This document shows, one piece after another, positions 24,037 through 35,900 of a DNA stretch of 42,857 bases. The DNA comes from Candidatus Peregrinibacteria bacterium Greene0416_19 (lineage in GTDB: Bacteria > Patescibacteriota > Gracilibacteria > Peribacterales > Peribacteraceae). Location of the stretch: assembly GCA_007375735.1 (NCBI GenBank), contig VMEW01000021.1, positions 1 to 42,857 on the forward strand, in the 5' to 3' direction. A program made the position numbers and the translations under genes. A model generated the notes under the pieces. It ran no database searches. It worked only from the letters and a program-made list of their open reading frames with translations, and was not told the DNA's origin. Every line of letters starts with the position of its first letter. The stretch's first letter is position 1.

Positions 24037-24570
24037 TCACCGCGACTGCTTGATCACGGCCAGGAGTTCTTCCGTGTACTTGGCCTCCACCGTCACCTTT
24101 CCCCTGCCGTTGAGTTGCAGGTAGATGACGTAGCCGGTTCCGTTCTGATCCGCGGGGGCCAGCGGGTCGACGGGGATCTTTTCCATGTAGGGATCGAATG
24201 CCGAGGTCAGGTCGACGCAGCTCGTTTTGCTCACCGCGTCCGGCCGGCAGATTTCGCGCGGGTCATCGTGGTCCGGGATGCCCGGCGGCAGATCGTAATT
24301 GTTGTCCAACCGGTAGGAGAAGATGGCGTTCACCAGGGAACGGACCTCGTTCCTGCGCCGATCGTTCCGCATGGAGTACTCGTCTCTCAACTTGAGGTAG
24401 CTGCTGCGGTCCTTGCGGCTCTGGTAGCGCTTGGCTTGCCCGGGCGCCAGGCGCCGGCTCGACACCTGCACCGGAAGCGGCGCGCGCTCGCGGGCGAGAG
24501 CAGCAACGGGAGCGAACAGAGCGAGGAGGGAGAGAGATACGACGAGGGCGCGCAAACGGGAGATGATCAT
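24037..24570 (-). CDS. Exported protein with type IV pilin-like ectodomain
   Basis: 177 residues. A cleavable signal peptide (LRALVVSLSLLALFAPVAALA) is followed by a segment typical of CPR pseudopilin ectodomains: RRNEVRSLVNAIFSYRLDNN, then PEICRPD-like EICRPDAVSKTSCVDL with two cysteines, IPVDPLAPADQNGTGYVIYL, and a terminal strand. The prepilin FTLIE motif is missing, so it would not be processed by a prepilin peptidase. A perfect TATAAT (minus strand, 24577-24582) lies 6 nt before the ATG and overlaps the uppP stop region. Pilus-related or other surface function is an inference from the ectodomain only. Confidence 0.7.
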   Translation of the reverse strand: MIISRLRALVVSLSLLALFAPVAALARERAPLPVQVSSRRLAPGQAKRYQSRKDRSSYLKLRDEYSMRNDRRRNEVRSLVNAIFSYRLDNNYDLPPGIPDHDDPREICRPDAVSKTSCVDLTSAFDPYMEKIPVDPLAPADQNGTGYVIYLQLNGRGKVTVEAKYTEELLAVIKQSR

Positions 24571-24577
24571 GGTGGGA

Positions 24578-25345
24578 TTATAGCAAGAGCCACCAGAGGA
24601 GCGCGATGCAGATTCGATAGATGCCGAATGGTGCGAACGTGTGCGTGCGGATGAACCGGACCAGCCAGCGGATGCTCAGGAGGGCGACGACGAAGGACGC
24701 GATGAAACCAACTGCGAGCGCCGCCGCATCCGCCTGCGAGAACGTCTGGCTTGCCTGCAGCAGATCGTACCCTGTCGCAGCGCCCATAGTCGGAATCGCG
24801 AGCAGAAAGGAGAAATCCACGATCGTTCGGCGCCGGATGCCGAGGAACATCCCGCCGAGCACCGTTGCCGCGCTACGCGATACCCCGGGGACGATCGCGA
24901 TCGCCTGGCAGCAACCGATGAGGAAGGCCTGCGGGTACGTCATGCGACCGAGATCATCGATTGCCGTCTCCCGATCACGGTGCCACCATTCGCAGAGGAT
25001 GAGGATGATACCGCCGAGGAAGAGCGACCAGAGCACGACTGTTGTGCTGCCGATCAGGTACTGCTTGAACGCTCTGTAAACGAGAAATCCGATCACTCCG
25101 GTCGGGATGAACGCCGTCGCCACCCTGGCAAGTATGCTAGGGTTCAGGACGAGTGCTCGGCCGTAGAGCACGACGACCGCGAGGATGGCGCCCAGCTGGA
25201 TGGCGATCTCGAAGCTCTTGAGGAACTCAGTCTGCTGAACTTGCAGGAGCTGCGACGCGAGTACGAGGTGACCGGTCGAGGAGATCGGCAGGAATTCGGT
25301 CACTCCCTCGACGGCGCCGAGTATCAGCGATTGTAGAAGGGACAT
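24578..25345 (-). CDS. uppP: Undecaprenyl-diphosphatase UppP (BacA)
   Basis: 255 residues from the ATG complementary to 25343-25345, giving the family N-terminus MSLLQSLILGAVEG. An ATG three codons upstream is the alternative. Catalytic signatures EGVTEFLPISSTGHL (about 12-26) and PGVSRSAATVLGGM are intact, and the protein is polytopic. It dephosphorylates undecaprenyl pyrophosphate to recycle the carrier that MraY uses. A TATGAT box lies about 12 nt upstream of the chosen start. Resistance to bacitracin is a known family phenotype. Confidence 0.95.
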   Translation of the reverse strand: MSLLQSLILGAVEGVTEFLPISSTGHLVLASQLLQVQQTEFLKSFEIAIQLGAILAVVVLYGRALVLNPSILARVATAFIPTGVIGFLVYRAFKQYLIGSTTVVLWSLFLGGIILILCEWWHRDRETAIDDLGRMTYPQAFLIGCCQAIAIVPGVSRSAATVLGGMFLGIRRRTIVDFSFLLAIPTMGAATGYDLLQASQTFSQADAAALAVGFIASFVVALLSIRWLVRFIRTHTFAPFGIYRICIALLWWLLL

Positions 25346-25448
25346 CCTGAGCATTGAATCATACCCTCGTTCCGTAATGAAGACGTTCGCAACGCGTCAA
25401 TCTCAAGCACCCGCACGGCGTGGTTCGACCGGCTCACCACAGTGAGTT

Positions 25449-25496
25449 GTGCTGCTGTGGGTGCCACATCATATGTATTGCCATCCACAGCAGCAC
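25449..25496 (-). other. Perfect 12-bp stem with 24-nt loop
   Basis: GTGCTGCTGTGG (25449-25460) and CCACAGCAGCAC (25485-25496) are exact inverted repeats around a 24-nt loop. They lie in the 179-bp gap between the nucleotidyltransferase end and uppP. No T run follows on either strand, so an intrinsic terminator is not clear. Function as an RNA element or protein site is unknown. Confidence 0.7.
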
Positions 25497-25524
25497 TCCT
25501 CCGGGGTGCGGGTGTGGTGTCACC

Positions 25525-26880
25525 TCATCTTTTCATTCTCTTCAAGAACGTGCGCGCTTCCTGCTTGCCTGTCACCTTGCCCTTTCCCTGCGCCTCATGC
25601 AGCTTCTGGAGCGCCTCTCCCACCTCCGCCCCCGGCTGAATGCCGAGGATCGCCATCACTTCCTCTCCGGTGAGGAGCGGCTTCGCCGGCTTCGGGTGGG
25701 CGTCGAGGAACTTCTCTACATCGTGCGCGATGCGGTCGTACAGGCTGAAATCGGCGGGCGTCGTCCCGGCAACATCCAGCCAGAAGAGGCGAAGGAGATC
25801 CCCGAACCACGGGTGGAAGTACCAGTGGGCTTTGCGTTCCTCTGGCATGCCGAAGAACGTCCCCATCATCATGTGGTGCTTCACGATCCACACGATCTTC
25901 TCCATGCGCTTCCCTGGACACTGGAGCCGCCCAAGAGCGGTTTCCACGATCCCGGCCGATACCGTCGCGTGGCGATCGAAGCGGATGCGTCCCTTCAGGC
26001 TGAACGTCTCCGCTTTGCCGCTGTCGTGGAAGAGCGCGGCCAGCCGGACGTCGAGAGGATCATCGTCACGGAAGCTCCGCAGGCACTGCATCGTGTGCTC
26101 CCACACGTCGCCCTCACGGTGGTAGTCCTTCGGCTGCGGGATGCCCTTGCACTTGCGCAACTCCGGGAGGATGTAGTCGAGAAGGCGCAGCTCCCACAGG
26201 TCTTCGAACGCGCGGTCGGGGTTCGGCCTCATCAGTATTTTCTCCAATTCCCCGAGCATGCGGGAACCCGAGAGGATCTCGATCGTGGGAGCCAGTTCCT
26301 GGAGGGCGCGATAGGTTTCGGGATGATACTGGCCATTGAGGGTGGCACGCACGCGCACCGCCCGGAGCATCCGGAGCGTGTCGTGTTTGATCCGGACGGC
26401 CGGATCACCGACGAACCGCACGAGCTTCTCATGCAGGTCGGCTTCCCCACCGGAGGGATCGAACAACTCGCGGGAAATCGGATGCCAGTAGAGCGCGTTC
26501 ACGGTGAAGTCGCGTCGCAGAGCGTCTTTGCTCCGGTCGGGCGTGAAGGCGACCGATTCCGGGTGCCGCCCGTCGGAGGCCTCGTCATCCTCCCGGAACG
26601 TTGTCAGCTCAAAGGTGTCGTGCCCGAGTGACACGCGGATGCTCCCGAGTGCGGCCGCGGCACCATTGGCCCTTGGGAAGAGGACCAGCATCTGCTCTGG
26701 CAGAGCGCTCGTGGCGATGTCGATGTCCGTCGGCACCCGCTCCTGTAGCATGTCCCGCACGGCGCCGCCCACCCACCATGCCTCATGGCCGGCGTCGGTG
26801 AGCCGTTCCACGACCTTGTATCCCCGCTCCCCCTTCGCGGTTTCGAGTGTGGTGCCGATGATCTCTTTCGAGAGAGGCAT
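25525..26880 (-). CDS. CCA-adding tRNA nucleotidyltransferase / poly(A) polymerase family with HD domain
   Basis: 451 residues. The class II nucleotidyltransferase head has WWVGGAVRDML and the catalytic PTDIDIAT (DxD) followed by RRDFTVNALYW (motif B). The segment AVRIKHDTLRMLRAVRVRATL is the template-binding region. An HD-type domain (LAALFHDSGKAETF, then VKHH) follows. It adds or repairs the 3' CCA of tRNA, or acts as a poly(A) polymerase; sequence alone does not separate these. All four tRNA genes in the window already encode CCA, so a repair role is plausible. A TATTCT -10 predicts a 20-nt leader. Confidence 0.88.
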   Translation of the reverse strand: MPLSKEIIGTTLETAKGERGYKVVERLTDAGHEAWWVGGAVRDMLQERVPTDIDIATSALPEQMLVLFPRANGAAAALGSIRVSLGHDTFELTTFREDDEASDGRHPESVAFTPDRSKDALRRDFTVNALYWHPISRELFDPSGGEADLHEKLVRFVGDPAVRIKHDTLRMLRAVRVRATLNGQYHPETYRALQELAPTIEILSGSRMLGELEKILMRPNPDRAFEDLWELRLLDYILPELRKCKGIPQPKDYHREGDVWEHTMQCLRSFRDDDPLDVRLAALFHDSGKAETFSLKGRIRFDRHATVSAGIVETALGRLQCPGKRMEKIVWIVKHHMMMGTFFGMPEERKAHWYFHPWFGDLLRLFWLDVAGTTPADFSLYDRIAHDVEKFLDAHPKPAKPLLTGEEVMAILGIQPGAEVGEALQKLHEAQGKGKVTGKQEARTFLKRMKR

Positions 26881-26915
26881 GGAGGAGCGAGTCGTCGGAC
26901 GGTAGAATACACTAC

Positions 26916-27740
26916 GTGCTCCATTTTGCCGTTGCAGGCTGTCCGCTCTCCACTCCTTCGCCGGGCGGTACGGTGGAGGGACTCAGGCGGGCGCATGCGC
27001 TCGGCATCACCGCCATGGAGATCGAGTGGGTGCAGAACGTACCGGGCGATCCCCAGCGGATGAAGGAAATCCGGAAGGTCGCCGGGGAGCTCACGATGCA
27101 CCTGACGGTCCACGCGCCGTACTACGTGAATCTGAATTCTCCGGAGAGGGCGAAGCTCGCCGCGAGCAAGCAGCGCGTCCTCAAGGCGCTCGCAATGGGC
27201 CAGCTCGCAGGCGTGACATCCGTTTGCGTGCACGCGGCGTTCTACTTGAAAGACGATGCAGAGACGGCTTTCAGCAATGTCCGCCGCGCAGTCGAGGATA
27301 TACTGGAGAAGCGCAGGAAGCTCTTTCCCGACGTCAACCTGGCGCTGGAGACGATGGGGAAGACTGCGCAATTTGGGACGATGGAGGAGGTTCTCAGGAT
27401 CAGCAGAGAGTTCGATCTCTACCCCTGCGTCGATCCTGCACATCTGCACGCACGCACAAACGGCGCCATGAATTCCCATGCCGAATGGAATGCGATGTTC
27501 GATCAGTACGCCGCGGCACTCGGGGAGAAGGCGCTCACGCGGATGCACCTGCACTTTTCCGGCATCGCGTACGGACCCAAGGGCGAGAAGAAGCATCTGC
27601 CGCTCCGTGAGAGTGATGCGCAGTGGAAGGATTTTCTGCGGGTGCTGAAAGACCGGAAGATCGGAGGCGTGTGCGTGTGCGAGTCGCCGCTGCTAGAGAA
27701 GGACACGCTGCTGATGCAGAATGCGTTTGCATCTTTCTAA
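26916..27740 (+). CDS. nfo: Endonuclease IV-like TIM-barrel protein
   Basis: 274 residues with a GTG start at 26916, placed 7 nt after TAGAAT (26903-26908), with TGGAGG 17 bp further upstream. The xylose-isomerase-like TIM barrel of AP endonuclease family 2 is seen in LTVHAPYYVNLNSP (first metal His), VCVHAAFY, LALETMGKTAQFGT (Glu ligand), CVDPAHLHAR and MHLHFSGI. These are the metal-ligand positions of Nfo, which cuts DNA at abasic sites. Some motifs are looser than in classical Nfo (LETMGK for LENTAG), so a sugar isomerase-like relative cannot be excluded. Its promoter faces the divergent nucleotidyltransferase, 35 bp between starts. Confidence 0.75.
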   Translation: MLHFAVAGCPLSTPSPGGTVEGLRRAHALGITAMEIEWVQNVPGDPQRMKEIRKVAGELTMHLTVHAPYYVNLNSPERAKLAASKQRVLKALAMGQLAGVTSVCVHAAFYLKDDAETAFSNVRRAVEDILEKRRKLFPDVNLALETMGKTAQFGTMEEVLRISREFDLYPCVDPAHLHARTNGAMNSHAEWNAMFDQYAAALGEKALTRMHLHFSGIAYGPKGEKKHLPLRESDAQWKDFLRVLKDRKIGGVCVCESPLLEKDTLLMQNAFASF

Positions 27741-27825
27741 AAATATTTTCAATCAGCTGCAAGCGACAGGCGACAGGATCGTCAGGTTTGCTACAGTGGA
27801 CGCATCGCTCCCCTCCCCCGTTCGT

Positions 27826-28854
27826 ATGAACATCGCCATCAACGGTTTCGGCCGCATCGGACGTCAGGTGTACCGCATCGTCGCTGAGAAGCACCCGGGC
27901 GTGAAGATCGTGCTCATCAATGACCTCACCGACGTCGCCTCGCTCGCGCATCTGCTCGAATGGGATTCCACGTACGGGCACTTCGATTGCGGGGCGAGTG
28001 CCGATGGTGACACGCTCAACACCAGATTCGGTTCGACGAGGGTGACGGCCATCAAGGAGCCGGACAAGCTCCCGCACAAGGATCTGAAGGTCGATGTGGT
28101 CTTGGAGTGCACAGGCCGCTTCACTAAGCGGGAGGAGGCGGCGCTGCACCTGAAGGCCGGCGCCAAGAAGGTCATCATTTCGGCTCCGGGAAAAGATAAA
28201 GTGGATGGCACATTCTGCATCGGGGTCAATCATGAGACGTATGACTCGAAGACGATGCATGTGATCTCCAATGCCTCCTGCACCACCAACTGTCTCGCGC
28301 CGATGGCGAAGGTGCTCCATGATTCCTTCGGCATCGAGTACGGATTGATGACGACGATTCACAGCTACACGAACGATCAAAACCTTCTCGATCTCCCGCA
28401 CAAGGATCTGCGCCGCGCCCGGGCCGCGGCCGTGAATATGGTCCCCACGAGCACCGGAGCGGCCAAGGCGATCGGGCTCGTGATTCCAGAATTGGAAGGA
28501 AAATTGAATGGCGTCGCGATCCGGGTTCCGACCCCCACCGGTTCGATCACGGACCTCACCGTCGTCACGAAGAAGCCGACGACGAAGGAGGAGGTGAATA
28601 CCGCATTCGAGAAGGCGGCGAAGGGCGCCATGAAAGGCATCCTCGGCTTCGAGAAGCGCCCGCTGGTTCTTCAGGATTACGTAGGCGATCCGCGGAGCTC
28701 GATTGTCGACGCGGAACTTACGGAGGTCATCGGCAGTTCGACGGGACTCACTGCACGCGGCACGCTCGTCAAAACATTCTCCTGGTACGACAATGAGTGG
28801 GGGTACGCGAACAGGCTCGCGGAGCTGGCGAAGTACATCGGCGACCAAATCTGA
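27826..28854 (+). CDS. gap: Glyceraldehyde-3-phosphate dehydrogenase, NAD-type (glycolytic)
   Basis: 342 residues. NGFGRIGRQV opens the Rossmann fold and LINDLTD carries Asn32-Asp33, the usual NAD-specific residues. SNASCTTNC has the catalytic Cys152, and SWYDNEWGYANRL ends the domain. It oxidises and phosphorylates glyceraldehyde-3-phosphate in glycolysis. Together with the Ala-type GAPDH at 3292-4311 the organism has a two-enzyme set resembling the GapA/GapB division. Promoter-like GCGACA, 16 bp, TACAGT (27791-27796) lies about 29 nt upstream, so this gene has a short leader. Confidence 0.95.
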   Translation: MNIAINGFGRIGRQVYRIVAEKHPGVKIVLINDLTDVASLAHLLEWDSTYGHFDCGASADGDTLNTRFGSTRVTAIKEPDKLPHKDLKVDVVLECTGRFTKREEAALHLKAGAKKVIISAPGKDKVDGTFCIGVNHETYDSKTMHVISNASCTTNCLAPMAKVLHDSFGIEYGLMTTIHSYTNDQNLLDLPHKDLRRARAAAVNMVPTSTGAAKAIGLVIPELEGKLNGVAIRVPTPTGSITDLTVVTKKPTTKEEVNTAFEKAAKGAMKGILGFEKRPLVLQDYVGDPRSSIVDAELTEVIGSSTGLTARGTLVKTFSWYDNEWGYANRLAELAKYIGDQI

Positions 28855-28874
28855 CGCGATGAATGGCCAGTCGT

Positions 28875-28895
28875 GCCGGGATTGCGAATCCCGGC
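28875..28895. terminator. Hairpin between convergent gap and dnaK
   Basis: GCCGGGATT (28875-28883) and AATCCCGGC (28887-28895) form a perfect 9-bp stem with a GCG loop in the 84-bp gap between the two stops. It is symmetrical and could serve both genes, but no T run follows. Confidence 0.5.
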
Positions 28896-28938
28896 TGCGG
28901 ACATTCATGGCGGTCGTTCATGATCGAACGGACGTCGT

Positions 28939-30840
28939 TCATTCCTTCTTCACGTTCTCGTCCACCACCTCCGCGTCTACCGCGCCGTCCTTGCCCTTGC
29001 CCTCTTTGCCTTCACTGCCCTCCTTGCCCTTCCTGGCCGCTTCCTCGTAGATGATCTTGCCGATCTCCTGCGCGGCGAGGCTCAGTTCCTCCACGGATTT
29101 CTTCAACTCTTCGGCCGCTGCGTTCTCGTTCCTGAGCAATTCCTTCGTGGCGTTGATCTTCTCGTTCACGGTTTTCTTGGTCGCGTCCGGGATCTTCGCG
29201 TCATGCTCGCGCATTTGCTTTTCGACCGTGAAGACGAGTGAGTCCGCCTGGTTTCTGGCATCGACCGCCTCGCGCTTCTTCTTGTCCGCTTCGGCATTCA
29301 GTTCGGCGTCCTTCTGCATCCGGGCGACTTCGTCTTTGCTGAGGCCCGTCGAGCCCTGGATCGTGATGTGCTGCTCCTTGCCCGTGCCGTTGTCCTTCGC
29401 CTTCACGCTGAGGATGCCGTTGGTGTCCAGGTCGAACGTGACTTCGATCTGCGGGAGGCCGCGCGGGGCCGGCGGAATGCCGTCGAGGATGAAACGCCCG
29501 AGCGACTTGTTGTCGCGGGCGAACTCGCGCTCGCCCTGCACGACGTGGATTTCGACCGAGGTCTGGCTGTCTGCGGCGGTCGAAAAGACCTGGCTCTTGC
29601 TGGTCGGGATTTTGGAGTTGCGCTCGATCAACTTCGTCGCCACTCCCCCGAGTGTCTCGATGCCGAGCGAGAGCGGCGTCACGTCCACGAGCACGATGTC
29701 CTTGTGAATGTCGCCGCCGATCACGCCGGCCTGGATCGCGGCGCCGATCGCGACGACTTCGTCCGGGTTCACGCCCTGGTGCGGGTCCTTGCCGAACAGT
29801 TCCTTCGCTTTCGCGACGACCGCGGGCATGCGCGTCATGCCGCCGACGAGCACCACTTCGCCGATGTCGCTCTTCTTCAGCTTGGCGTCCTTCAGAGCCG
29901 CCTCGCACGGCCCGACGGTTTTCTCGATCAAATCGGCCACCAGCGCCTCGAGCATCGCCCGCGTCATCGGGATATTGAGGTGCTTGGGCCCGCTCGCGTC
30001 CGCGCTGATGAACGGCAGGTTGATATCTGTTTGCGTGGTGGAACTCAACTCGATCTTCGCCTTCTCCGCCGCTTCTTTCAGGCGCTGCATCGCGATCTTG
30101 TCCTTTGAGAGATCGATCCCCTGTTCCTTCTGGAACTGCGCGACGATCCAGTTGATGATGACCTGGTCGAAATCGTCGCCGCCGAGATGGGTGTCGCCGT
30201 TCGTCGCGACCACTTCGAAGACTCCGTCGCCGAGTTCAAGCACCGACACGTCGAACGTTCCTCCGCCGAGATCGTAGACGATGATCTTCTCCGCCTTGGT
30301 CTTGTCGAGGCCGTACGCGAGCGCGGCCGCGGTGGGCTCGTTGATGATGCGCATGACTTCGAGCCCCGCGATCTGCCCCGCTTCCTTCGTCGCCTGGCGC
30401 TGCGAATCGTCGAAGTACGCCGGCACCGTGATGACGGCCTTCGTGACCGGCTGGCCTAAGAAAGCCTCGGAATCTTTCTTCAATTTTTGCAACACCTTCG
30501 CGGACACTTCCTGCGGGAGCATTTCCTGCCCGTCGACGACGATCACCGCTCTTCCCTCTTTCCCCTCCTTGACCTCGAACGGCATCTGCGACGCTTCCTT
30601 CTTCACCTCGTTGTAACGATGGCCGATGAACCGCTTGGCCGAGAAGATCGTCTTCTTGGGATTGGTCACCCCCTGACGTTTGGCCGCGACGCCGACCAGG
30701 ACTTCCCTGTTCGTGTAGGCGACGACCGACGGGGTCGTGCGATTCCCCTCCGCATTCGGGATCACCACCGGCTCGCCGCCTTCGATGACGGCGACGCAGG
30801 AGTTGGTGGTGCCGAGGTCGATGCCGATAATTTTGGACAT
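28939..30840 (-). CDS. dnaK: Chaperone protein DnaK (Hsp70)
   Basis: 633 residues. The ATPase domain begins [20 protein letters not shown] and contains [15 protein letters not shown] and [14 protein letters not shown]. The substrate-binding domain has [20 protein letters not shown], and the lid ends in a Gly/Lys/Glu-rich tail with [13 protein letters not shown]. It folds and protects proteins with DnaJ and GrpE, whose genes are not in the window. A CIRCE operator overlaps its promoter, so HrcA repression is expected. Confidence 0.98.
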   Translation of the reverse strand: MSKIIGIDLGTTNSCVAVIEGGEPVVIPNAEGNRTTPSVVAYTNREVLVGVAAKRQGVTNPKKTIFSAKRFIGHRYNEVKKEASQMPFEVKEGKEGRAVIVVDGQEMLPQEVSAKVLQKLKKDSEAFLGQPVTKAVITVPAYFDDSQRQATKEAGQIAGLEVMRIINEPTAAALAYGLDKTKAEKIIVYDLGGGTFDVSVLELGDGVFEVVATNGDTHLGGDDFDQVIINWIVAQFQKEQGIDLSKDKIAMQRLKEAAEKAKIELSSTTQTDINLPFISADASGPKHLNIPMTRAMLEALVADLIEKTVGPCEAALKDAKLKKSDIGEVVLVGGMTRMPAVVAKAKELFGKDPHQGVNPDEVVAIGAAIQAGVIGGDIHKDIVLVDVTPLSLGIETLGGVATKLIERNSKIPTSKSQVFSTAADSQTSVEIHVVQGEREFARDNKSLGRFILDGIPPAPRGLPQIEVTFDLDTNGILSVKAKDNGTGKEQHITIQGSTGLSKDEVARMQKDAELNAEADKKKREAVDARNQADSLVFTVEKQMREHDAKIPDATKKTVNEKINATKELLRNENAAAEELKKSVEELSLAAQEIGKIIYEEAARKGKEGSEGKEGKGKDGAVDAEVVDENVKKE

Positions 30841-30859
30841 AGAGAAGAGGGAAGATCGA

Positions 30860-30886
30860 TTATCACTCGGTATTTTAGAGTGCTAA
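30860..30886 (-). promoter_or_regulatory. CIRCE operator (HrcA site) upstream of dnaK
   Basis: On the minus strand: TTAGCACTC, 9-nt spacer, GAGTGATAA, which differs from the CIRCE consensus by one base in the second arm. The second arm also contains a GATAAT -10 hexamer, with TTAGCA 16 bp upstream as -35, so bound HrcA would cover the promoter. The ATG of dnaK is about 20 nt downstream. It implies an hrcA gene elsewhere in the genome. Confidence 0.88.
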
Positions 30887-30896
30887 TTCCCCGCAG

Positions 30897-32829
<1,933 letters not shown>

Positions 32830-32944
32830 TTCCGGGGGCTCTACCGCCCTTGCGGCTTCATGGCACTGCATTGGCCGTTGATGAGCAGACAGACAGATAA
32901 GTTTCTCTTTACTATATTTTTAAAATTTGTAAAATGCTGGCACC

Positions 32945-35900
32945 ATGCCCGAGATGACGAAGATGGATGGGCCGGACGGATTAGGAAACTGCGCCCTTTT
33001 GGATAGGCTTTTTCCTTCCTCCGATCAACAGCGTCGTGCCCTGCATTTCCTGGGTTTTCCTCAAGAGGAAGCTCTGCATGCTGCTCATGTGGTTCATTTG
33101 TCAGGCATCATCGATGCTGCACAGCAACGACAGGTTCCACTTGGGGTGGTTGGCACGTTCATTCTCCACTTCACCTCTCTTGCGACGGTTGTTGGTGCAG
33201 AACAAGTGTGCAATCGGATTAAAGATTTGCTGAGTAATTGCCATCCTTCTATCAGTCCTGTCCGCGTGATAGATGTCATCACGCGGCGCTGCTCCATCGG
33301 AAAGATAGAGCAATTGGATGCGGCGATTCTTCTTGTCACTCATGGCATATATCCCGTTCCATCCGTCATGGAGCATGTGTCGACCCTTACCGATACAGAC
33401 CGCCGCAGCGCATGCATCGAAGGCATCTCAGGCACCATGCAGCGCATTCGGGAGAAGGAGGATTTCGATGATGAGGAACCGTTTGGGCTGGAGCTCTACT
33501 ACACGTATCTGAACGTCAGCATTCCCTTCGATGAATTTGAGGAAATTATGAAGGGATTGCCCCGCAACCGGCTCGGGAGAGTCCCCCCGCACTTCAGGCC
33601 ATTCCGTATTTCCGCCCGCGGCGTCGAGGCAAAGACAGATGCTACCGACCCCGCAGTCATCGCGCGGCCGTCTTCGGAGCGCAGTAGTTCCCAAGCGAAT
33701 CCTGAAGCGGCGAGGAACTTCCTTCATGGCGTACCGGGGCTGGCTGCCGGGACTCTGACCCCCGCTCACAAAACAGACTATCTCCAGGGCGCGACGCTCG
33801 ATCTTGCCGATGCGCTTGGGAAAGAAGGTCATATCCGCGCGCCGTTTGCAGATGTGTTCAATACAACCAATGTGCTTGGCGGGATCGAGGCAATCGTTGG
33901 GCAGGAAAACCCGCTTACCTTTGAAACATTTTGTCTGCTGTCACAGGGTTCGCGCGTGTTACAGAATTTCATGAATGAGACCAGTGAGCACCTAAAAGAG
34001 GAAAAACTGAAAAAAGATGAGCGGGCTCTCATGGAACGCCACGTACAGCGGGCGAAAGAACTGCGACAGCGCAGCGCAGTTCTCATGGCGCGCGATGCCG
34101 CCCATGTGATTGATGGAATGAGCGAGGAGGAATTTCAGCGAGTGGACGAAGTGCTGGAAGTCATGATGGAGGTTGGTCTCATCAAAGACAAAAGTCCTCA
34201 AGAAGCCGCACTCCAATCTTCCGTGGCTCAGGCAGCCTACATGGCCTGCCTGAAGCGCCTTCCTCTTCTGCGCCCGCAAGTCATTCAAAAACTTCTCGAA
34301 ACTCTGGCGGCCACCCTGCAGCGCGCCTGCGTCGGTGGCAGCAAGAAAGCTGCTGAAACTTTGTGGCAGAGCATGGAAATGCGCTGTCTGCTTGCCTCTG
34401 CCGCAGATGCGGACGACATACAGAGAGAGCGTCCTGAGGTGCTGCTGGAGCGCGCGCGGCAGCTCTATCAGGAGCAGATTCCTTTGCAGATCGATCATCT
34501 ACTCAAAAATGAAGACGTAGCGCGTGAGCTTCAGCAGGAAATCCGGGATCGGCTCAGGCAGTGCTCCATTGATGAAGCCAGACAGACCATCCGCACTATT
34601 CGTAATGCAGTCACAGGAGGACGCACATTCCTTCAAAAACAAGGGAAGTCACCGGAGTTACAAGAACGCTTTGCAGCTTTTGCGGGTTCCATCCAAAAGA
34701 AGCTCGATGAAGTTGAAAAGTTCTATCAGCATCCTCCGGCGTACGTCGGGCACTACTATGCGCCGGACAATACGAATCATGCAGTCGCTTCGTGCAACTA
34801 TCATGCGGGGACCGGCCGCACACTCGCAAAGATGGCCGAGATTCCGAATCTCGGCGAGAAAGAAATCGCCTACCTCGCATCACTTCGAGAGCGTCTTTCG
34901 CAGTATGCTGACATGCTGGAATCCGCCAGCGCGATCATGTCTCTGAGTGAGACGGCGTGGCAATCCAAGATCGATGGACAGCAAGGGAGGCAAGGCTTTG
35001 AGCAACGGATGAGCCGATTGTCTATGCTCCTCACAAGCCAACTCGAAGAGCGATACCCGGCATTTGCCGACTACAGGACTCAGCGCGCAGCGATGGATCA
35101 AGCATACGGAACTGCCCGCAATCAGAAGAAAGATGAAATTCATCGGGCGTACACTCAGGAATTGCAGCGTTCTCATGGAACGTTTGAGGGACAGGTATTC
35201 TTCGGCAGAGTGAATGCTGCCGTGAGAGAGCTGGATCAGGAATACTCTGGAACATTCAAAGAGTTGCGGCGCCAGTTCGAGCAAGCTCATCCTGAAATTG
35301 TGAAGGGAATACAGCCCTACGAGAGATTTATTGCCGCTGTTGAGGGTGTAGGCGAAGCGCTCAGGGCACCAGAGAAGTACGGTGCAAAGCAGACGAATGA
35401 AGCCCTCACCCAGCTTTCGCACATCACGTACCGCGATTTGGAAGAAGGTGAATTTGATCTTGTTCCCTCGAAGACACGTGGTGACGCCGTCAAGGGGTGG
35501 ATCTCCTGCGACTGTTCAGCCTCCGCCGAGTATGCGGAGCAGATTCTGAACATGAACTTCGTCAATTATCGTGTCTATCAGGGGAGCAACGGGCATCGCC
35601 AGTGGGTGGGCAACATCTACGTGCTTGATGCCCGCTACGGGGCCGAGCCGGAGATCATTTTCGATGCCATTCAGGTCTCCCGAAGCACAACGGTGCAGCC
35701 CCGCATGTTTATGCAGCAGGTTGTAGAAGGCTTTGCGAAGATGGGCCTTGCTGCGGACTACACGCACATCGTCAGCAATGTCATTACCTCCACGCGGGAA
35801 GGATGGCTCGTCTCGAACCGGCCTCAGCTTCGCGAGGCGTACATCGCGCTCTTCGGGGGTCAGCCGGTGCTTCCCCATGGTGAGGAAATGAAAATATCCG

